Shown one piece after another: positions 59,760 to 64,000 of a DNA stretch of 64,000 nt (its first letter is position 1; each line of letters opens with the position of its first letter). This DNA comes from Amycolatopsis methanolica 239 (GTDB lineage: Bacteria; Actinomycetota; Actinomycetes; Mycobacteriales; Pseudonocardiaceae), in NCBI RefSeq assembly GCF_000739085.1, contig NZ_CP009110.1:992001-1056000 (forward strand), given 5' to 3'. The notes below the pieces were generated by a model, which saw only the letters and a program-made list of their open reading frames with translations, was not told the DNA's origin and did not search any database. Both the position numbers and the translations under genes were made by a program.

Positions 59760-61031
59760 GTGCGATGGCTGTGCGCCGCCCTGTTGCTGATCACGCCCCC
59801 GTTGCCGGCCCTGCCGGACAGCGCCGAGATCGAGATGCGGCTCCAGCCCGACGGCTCGCTCTCAGTTGTGGAGGCGGTCGACGTGCAACAGCGCACCACC
59901 CGGACCATCCAGCTCCGCGTGCCCGCCGGCGACCACCGCGACCGCGTACACACCCTCCGCGACCTCGCCATCGAGGGCTCCGGATCGGCCGAGCGGCGCG
60001 CGGACGCCGTCACGGTCACCCTCAACCCCGGTACCGCCCTCCTCCGGTACACAGTGGACGGTGCGGTCCGGGACGCGGGCGGTCGCCTCGAGGTGACCTG
60101 GGCCCTGGAGGGCTGGGACACCGCCCGCACGCTCGTCCGCGCGAGCTTCGCCGCGCCGCGCATCGCGATCGGCGTCCGCTGCACCGGCTGTACCGCCGCG
60201 CAGAACGACCAGACCGGCCTCACCCGTTTCGCCGTCCAGCGCCTGGAACCTGGGCAGACGCTGGACATCGCGGTCGACCTGCCACCCGGCACCGTCCCCG
60301 CCAACGCCCGCATCCAGCCGGCGAAAACCCTGGCCGGCGCGTTCGCGCTCACCGTGCCGGTCGCGACCGCATGGGCCGCCTTCGGGCTCCTGCTCCTCGC
60401 CGGGGCCGTGTCGCTCCTGCTAGCCCGCCGCGAACGCGGGCCCCTGCCGTCCGGGTTCGCCGCCGAACCGTTCGCCACTCCGGACGGCGTCCTGCCCGGC
60501 CACATCGCCCTGCTCCGCGGCACGGACCCGGTGGTCGTCACCGCCGTCGACCTGGCGATCCGCGGCTACCTAGGGCCGGACGCCGGACCGGCCCACCCGC
60601 CCGACGACCGGCTCACCGGGTTCGAGCGCCGGGTCCTCGCCGGCGACGACCCCCGCCAGGACCTCGACGCCGACGCGATCCGCCGCGGCTGGCTCCGCCG
60701 GCCCGGCCGCGCGCGCCGGGCCGGCATCCGGATCACCTGCTACGGCCTGTTCCTGACGATCGTCCTCGCGCTCACCGCCGGCTACGCGCAGCTCGGCGTG
60801 ATCCTCACGCTCGCCGGGCTCGCTCTGGCGCTCGCCGCCCGGCACTTCCCGGATCGAACGAGCCGCGGCCGCACCCTCGCCCGGCGCCTGCGCGACCCGG
60901 CCGAACTGCCCGCCGGTGACCGCTTCGTGCCCTACGCGCTGGCCCTCGGGCGGCCTGCGCCGGACACCGCGTTCGCTCTCGGTGAATTCCTCGTTGCCCT
61001 GCGGGACCGTCGCCGGACCCCGGCCCCGTGA
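59760..61031 (+). CDS. DUF2207-type membrane protein
   Basis: The 423-residue protein has a signal peptide (MRWLCAALLLITPPLPALPD), an extracytoplasmic strand-rich DUF2207-like domain (EIEMRLQPDGSLSVVEAVDV, TWALEGWDTARTL) with two close cysteines (RCTGCTA), and a membrane helix near residue 205-224. A cytoplasmic DUF2207 half follows with AVDLAIRGYL, then two helices near residues 325-360. Function unknown. GTG 59760 follows TAACCT by six bases; that hexamer includes the stop codon of the TetR gene. Confidence 0.8.
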   Translation: MRWLCAALLLITPPLPALPDSAEIEMRLQPDGSLSVVEAVDVQQRTTRTIQLRVPAGDHRDRVHTLRDLAIEGSGSAERRADAVTVTLNPGTALLRYTVDGAVRDAGGRLEVTWALEGWDTARTLVRASFAAPRIAIGVRCTGCTAAQNDQTGLTRFAVQRLEPGQTLDIAVDLPPGTVPANARIQPAKTLAGAFALTVPVATAWAAFGLLLLAGAVSLLLARRERGPLPSGFAAEPFATPDGVLPGHIALLRGTDPVVVTAVDLAIRGYLGPDAGPAHPPDDRLTGFERRVLAGDDPRQDLDADAIRRGWLRRPGRARRAGIRITCYGLFLTIVLALTAGYAQLGVILTLAGLALALAARHFPDRTSRGRTLARRLRDPAELPAGDRFVPYALALGRPAPDTAFALGEFLVALRDRRRTPAP

Positions 61032-61037
61032 TGGCCG

Positions 61038-61043
61038 TATGGT
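61038..61043 (+). promoter_or_regulatory. -10 hexamer of a probable leaderless promoter (M16 gene)
   Basis: TATGGT is followed by seven bases and ATG 61051. Confidence 0.5.
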
Positions 61044-61050
61044 GGGGCTC

Positions 61051-62328
61051 ATGGCCGAGACCTCCCGCTTCACCCTGCACAACGGCCTGCGCGTAGTGCT
61101 CGCGCCGGACCCGACCGCTCCGGTTGTCGGCGTCGCCGTGCACTACGACGTGGGCTTCCGCTCCGAGCCGGAGGGGCGCACCGGGTTCGCGCACCTGTTC
61201 GAGCACCTGATGTTCCAGGGCAGCGAGAGCCTGGAGAAGCTCGCGCACTTCAAGATCGTGCAGTCCAGCGGCGGCACCTTCAACGGGTCGACCCACCCGG
61301 ACTACACCGACTACTACGAGGTGCTGCCATCCGCGGCACTGGAGCGCGCGCTGTTCCTGGAGGCCGACCGCATGCGCGCGCCGAAGCTGACGCGGGAGAA
61401 CCTCGCCAACCAGATCGACGTGGTGAAGGAGGAGATCCGCCTCAACGTGCTGAACCGGCCCTACGGCGGGTTCCCGTGGATCCTCCTGCCGCCGGTGCTC
61501 TACTCGACGTTCCCCAACGCGCACAACGGCTACGGCGACTTCACCGACCTGGAGCAGGCCAGCCTGGACGACTGCGCGGCCTTCTTCGACACCTACTACT
61601 CGCCGGCCAACGCGGTGCTCACCGTCGCGGGCGACTTCGAGCCGGACCGGGCTCGCGATCTGATCGAGAAGCACTTCGGCGACGTGCCGCACCGTCCGGC
61701 GCCGCCGAAGCGTTCGTTCGCCGAGCCGCCGCCCGCCGGCGAGGTCCGCGGCCACCACACCGATCCGCACGCGCCGCTGCCCGCGCTGGCCGTCGGCTAC
61801 CGGATGCCGGACCCGGTCGGCGAGCTGGACGCCTACCTCGCGAACCTGGTGCTGGCTGGCGTGCTGACCGACGGCGACGGCTCCCGGCTGCAGCAGCGGC
61901 TGGTGCACCGCGAGCCGCTGGTCACCGACATCGGCGCGGGCGCGGGCCTGTTCGGCCCGTTCGAGGCGCGCGACCCGGACACCTTCTCGATCACCGCCAT
62001 CCACTCGCCGGACGTCTCCGCGGAGCGGGTGCTGACCGCGGTCGACGAGGAGCTGGAGAAGCTGGCCGCCACGCCGCCGGACGCACAGGAACTGGCCAAG
62101 GTCACCGCGCGCTGGAGCGCGAGCCTGCACGCCGAGCACGACCGGCTGATGTCCCGGACGCTGTCGCTCGGCGCGTTCGAACTGCTCTACGGGGACCCGT
62201 CCCTGGTGTCCCGGCTGCCGGACCGGATGGCGGCCGTCACCGGCGAGGACGTGGCCGCCGCTGCCAAGGCGCTGCGGCCCGACTCGCGTGCGGTCCTGCT
62301 CGTCGAGCCCGAAGGGGGAGCGAAGTGA
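61051..62328 (+). CDS. M16 family zinc peptidase, catalytic subunit
   Basis: The 425-residue protein has the inverted zinc motif HLFEH at residues 48-52, preceded by VGVAVHYDVGFRSEPEGRTGFA, and the downstream acidic ligand region near EADRMRAPKLTREN. The second half is the inactive M16_C-like domain (ALAVGYRMPDPVGELDAYLA). M16 peptidases close as a clam shell around unfolded peptides. The protein pairs with the next gene, which overlaps its stop by four bases and lacks the zinc motif. Confidence 0.9.
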   Translation: MAETSRFTLHNGLRVVLAPDPTAPVVGVAVHYDVGFRSEPEGRTGFAHLFEHLMFQGSESLEKLAHFKIVQSSGGTFNGSTHPDYTDYYEVLPSAALERALFLEADRMRAPKLTRENLANQIDVVKEEIRLNVLNRPYGGFPWILLPPVLYSTFPNAHNGYGDFTDLEQASLDDCAAFFDTYYSPANAVLTVAGDFEPDRARDLIEKHFGDVPHRPAPPKRSFAEPPPAGEVRGHHTDPHAPLPALAVGYRMPDPVGELDAYLANLVLAGVLTDGDGSRLQQRLVHREPLVTDIGAGAGLFGPFEARDPDTFSITAIHSPDVSAERVLTAVDEELEKLAATPPDAQELAKVTARWSASLHAEHDRLMSRTLSLGAFELLYGDPSLVSRLPDRMAAVTGEDVAAAAKALRPDSRAVLLVEPEGGAK

Positions 62329-63707
62329 CGTCCGTCGACCACCGCAGCGCCGAGGAGATCGGCCGAACCGCCACCGGACCGCGCCCGGTCCCGGAGCTCG
62401 GCGCGCAGAAGGCCGCGGCGGATCTGTCCCACGTGGACACCGTGCTGTCCAACGGCCTGCGCCTGCTCGCGGTCCGCAAGCCGACGGTGCCGCTGGTGGA
62501 GCTGCGGCTGCGGATCCCGTTCGGCGGCACGGCGCCGCTGCACGCGGCCACCGCCGAGGTGCTCGCCGAGACCATGCTCACCGGCACCGCCCGGCGCGAC
62601 CGGATCGAGATCGACACCGAGCTGGCGCTGATCGGCGGCGAGCTGGACACCGTGGTCGACCCGGAGCGGCTGACCATCTCCGGGAACGGACTGGCCGCCG
62701 GCCTGCCGACGCTGCTGGACGTGCTCGCCGACGCGCTCACCGCAGCGTCCTACGTGGACGACGAGGTGGCGCGCGAGTCGGCGCGGCTGGTCGAGCGGCT
62801 GGCGGTGTCGCGCACGCAGCCGCGGGTGATCGCCCGCGAGGCGCTGCTCAGGCACGTCTACGGCGACCACCCGGCCACCCGCGAGGTGCCGCAGGCCGCC
62901 GATGTGGAACAGGTGACGCCGGAGGCCGTCCGCGCGCTGCACACCGCTTCGGTGCTGCCGCGTGGTTCGGTGCTGGTGATCGTCGGCGACATCGACCCGG
63001 AGCGGATCGCGGCCGATGTCGAGCGCGTGCTGGGCGGCTGGTCGTCCGACGCGTCGGCGGTGGTGATGCCCGGCCTGCCCGAGGTCACCGGCGGCGACCT
63101 GCTGCTGGTGCCGCGGGCCGGCGCGGTGCAGTCCCAGATCCGGCTGATCGCGCAGTCGCTGCCGCGCACGGACCCGCGCTACGCCGCGCTGCAGCTGGCG
63201 AACATGACCTACGGTGGCTACTTCTCCTCGCGGCTGGTGGAGAATATCCGCGAGGACAAGGGCTACACCTACAGCGCGCACTCCGGGTTCGAGTTCACCG
63301 GCACCACGGCGACGGTCGGCGTCGACGCGGACACCGCGAACGAGGTCACCGCGGCCGCGCTGCTGGAGACACGCTACGAGCTGGGCAGGCTCGTAGTCGT
63401 GCCGCCGACGGCCGAGGAGGTCGAGTCGGTGCGCCAGTACGCGGTCGGCTCGTTGCTCACCGCGACGTCGTCGCAGGCCGGGCTGGCGAGCCAGCTCGCC
63501 GCGCTGACCGCGGCCGGCCTCGGCGTGGAGTGGCTGGCCGAGCACCCGGAGCGGGTCGCCGCGGTCACCGTGGAGGAGGTCGCGCAGGCCGCGCTCGACT
63601 TCTTCGCCCCGGCACGGTTCACCGGTGTCGTGGTGGGTGACGCCGAGACGCTCGCGCCGCGGCTGACCGCGCTCGGCGGGGTTATCGTGGGGGAGCCCGG
63701 CAAGTGA
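62325..63707 (+). CDS. M16 family peptidase, non-catalytic partner subunit
   Basis: The 460-residue protein has the M16 fold (VLSNGLRLLAVRKPTVPLVEL, YGGYFSSRLVENIREDKGYTYSAHS) but AEVLAETML where the zinc HxxEH would be, so it cannot bind zinc. It carries the R/Y pair of the substrate-positioning subunit (ENIREDKGYTYSA). GTG 62325 overlaps the catalytic-subunit stop, matching heterodimeric M16B peptidases where one subunit cuts and the other holds substrate. nudC starts inside its stop. Confidence 0.88.
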   Translation: MTSVDHRSAEEIGRTATGPRPVPELGAQKAAADLSHVDTVLSNGLRLLAVRKPTVPLVELRLRIPFGGTAPLHAATAEVLAETMLTGTARRDRIEIDTELALIGGELDTVVDPERLTISGNGLAAGLPTLLDVLADALTAASYVDDEVARESARLVERLAVSRTQPRVIAREALLRHVYGDHPATREVPQAADVEQVTPEAVRALHTASVLPRGSVLVIVGDIDPERIAADVERVLGGWSSDASAVVMPGLPEVTGGDLLLVPRAGAVQSQIRLIAQSLPRTDPRYAALQLANMTYGGYFSSRLVENIREDKGYTYSAHSGFEFTGTTATVGVDADTANEVTAAALLETRYELGRLVVVPPTAEEVESVRQYAVGSLLTATSSQAGLASQLAALTAAGLGVEWLAEHPERVAAVTVEEVAQAALDFFAPARFTGVVVGDAETLAPRLTALGGVIVGEPGK

Positions 63708-64000
63708 CCGTCGCACCGTTCACGCTGGGCCGCCTCCCGACGCTCTCGCGCTCCACTGTGGACCGGCAGGAGACGCTGCGCACCAACCCGGAGCGCCTGC
63801 GCGCCCGGTGGCCGGACGCGCAGGTCATGCTGCTGGACAAGCAGTTGCGGACTCCGGTCCGCGAGGGCGAGGCGGTCCTGGCCACCCGCAAGGCGCTGAT
63901 GTTCGGCGAGGAGCCGCCCGCGGACGCGGTGTTCCTCGGCGAGTGGCAGGGCGTCGACTACTGGTCGCTGCCGGGCGAGCCGGATGGCGAACCGGAGATC
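63704..64000 (+). CDS. nudC: NAD(+) diphosphatase NudC, N-terminal part (3' truncated)
   Basis: The visible 99 residues begin MTVAPFTLGRLPTLSRSTVD and include VMLLDKQLRTPVREGEAVL and AVFLGEWQGVDYWSLPGEP. This matches the N-terminal NUDIX-like domain of NADH pyrophosphatases; the zinc ribbon and Nudix box lie beyond the window. By memory, nudC (Rv3199c) stands next to the K+ channel gene in mycobacteria; here 14.8 kb separates them. GTG 63704 overlaps the M16 stop by four bases. Confidence 0.75.
   Translation, partial: MTVAPFTLGRLPTLSRSTVDRQETLRTNPERLRARWPDAQVMLLDKQLRTPVREGEAVLATRKALMFGEEPPADAVFLGEWQGVDYWSLPGEPDGEPEI

Overview
The window is a high-GC actinobacterial chromosome segment. Codon use, GTG/TTG starts and gene content point to the Pseudonocardiaceae, most likely Amycolatopsis. 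Three things support this. A seven-gene nitrate assimilation operon at 24.6-34.3 kb has the order I recall for nasACKBDEF of Amycolatopsis mediterranei. An EspG/PPE-like pair of the type VII secretion kind is present. The backbone follows a Mycobacterium-like order (from memory: Rv3212, rhlE/Rv3211, Rv3210c, Rv3208A, Rv3208, Rv3207c, moeZ/Rv3206c, Rv3205c, ATL/Rv3204, adnA/Rv3202c, adnB/Rv3201c, the K+ channel Rv3200c, nudC/Rv3199c). I see no tRNA, rRNA, CRISPR array, transposase or phage gene.

Layout. 0-8 kb: the end of an acyl-CoA synthetase, a Nudix hydrolase, a tiny secreted or membrane peptide, PH-domain, PHP and MarC proteins, the PPE/EspG pair and a RecB-like nuclease. 8.5-11.2 kb: a small membrane protein, a LemA gene with a frameshift near its end, and a clearly decayed M48 metallopeptidase. 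11.2-24.5 kb: a backbone block with an alpha/beta hydrolase, PQQ-like propeller, DEAD-box helicase, ferritin-like protein, DUF3107, DUF4873, two TetR regulators, an AurF-type di-iron oxygenase with a hydrolase, DUF3152, MoeZ and a TIGR02569 protein. 24.6-34.3 kb: nitrate reductase, its electron-transfer subunit, a nitrate transporter, NirBD, an HemD-winged-helix regulator (NnaR type) and a sirohydrochlorin chelatase. 34.3-41.2 kb: accessory genes, including a shortened SDR, two membrane proteins, a winged-helix protein, DUF3224, a WYL regulator coupled to a second HemD-like protein, a frameshifted secreted lipase and an alkyltransferase-like protein. 41.2-48.9 kb: adnAB recombination motor-nuclease and a K+ channel. 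49.4-58.2 kb: a zinc metallopeptidase and a MoxR/DUF58/DUF4129/DUF4350/SpoIIM/RDD group carrying a MazF-like toxin-antitoxin pair. 58.4-64 kb: an SDR/TetR pair, DUF2207, two M16 peptidase subunits and the start of nudC.

Regulation. About fifteen genes have a -10-like hexamer (nAnnnT, mostly TAnnnT) ending 6-7 nt before the start codon, which implies leaderless mRNAs. At two divergent pairs (41.19 and 57.19 kb) the opposing -10 hexamers share the same TA dinucleotide. Other operons use strong Shine-Dalgarno sites and 4-nt stop/start overlaps, notably nasA-sirB and DUF4129-MoxR.

The window also holds several broken genes: lemA, M48, a lipase, an SDR with a frameshift and an SDR with two in-frame gaps. 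Most single-base shifts lie in short homopolymers, so some could be consensus errors. The M48 gene also has an internal deletion and a lost zinc ligand and is truly decayed.
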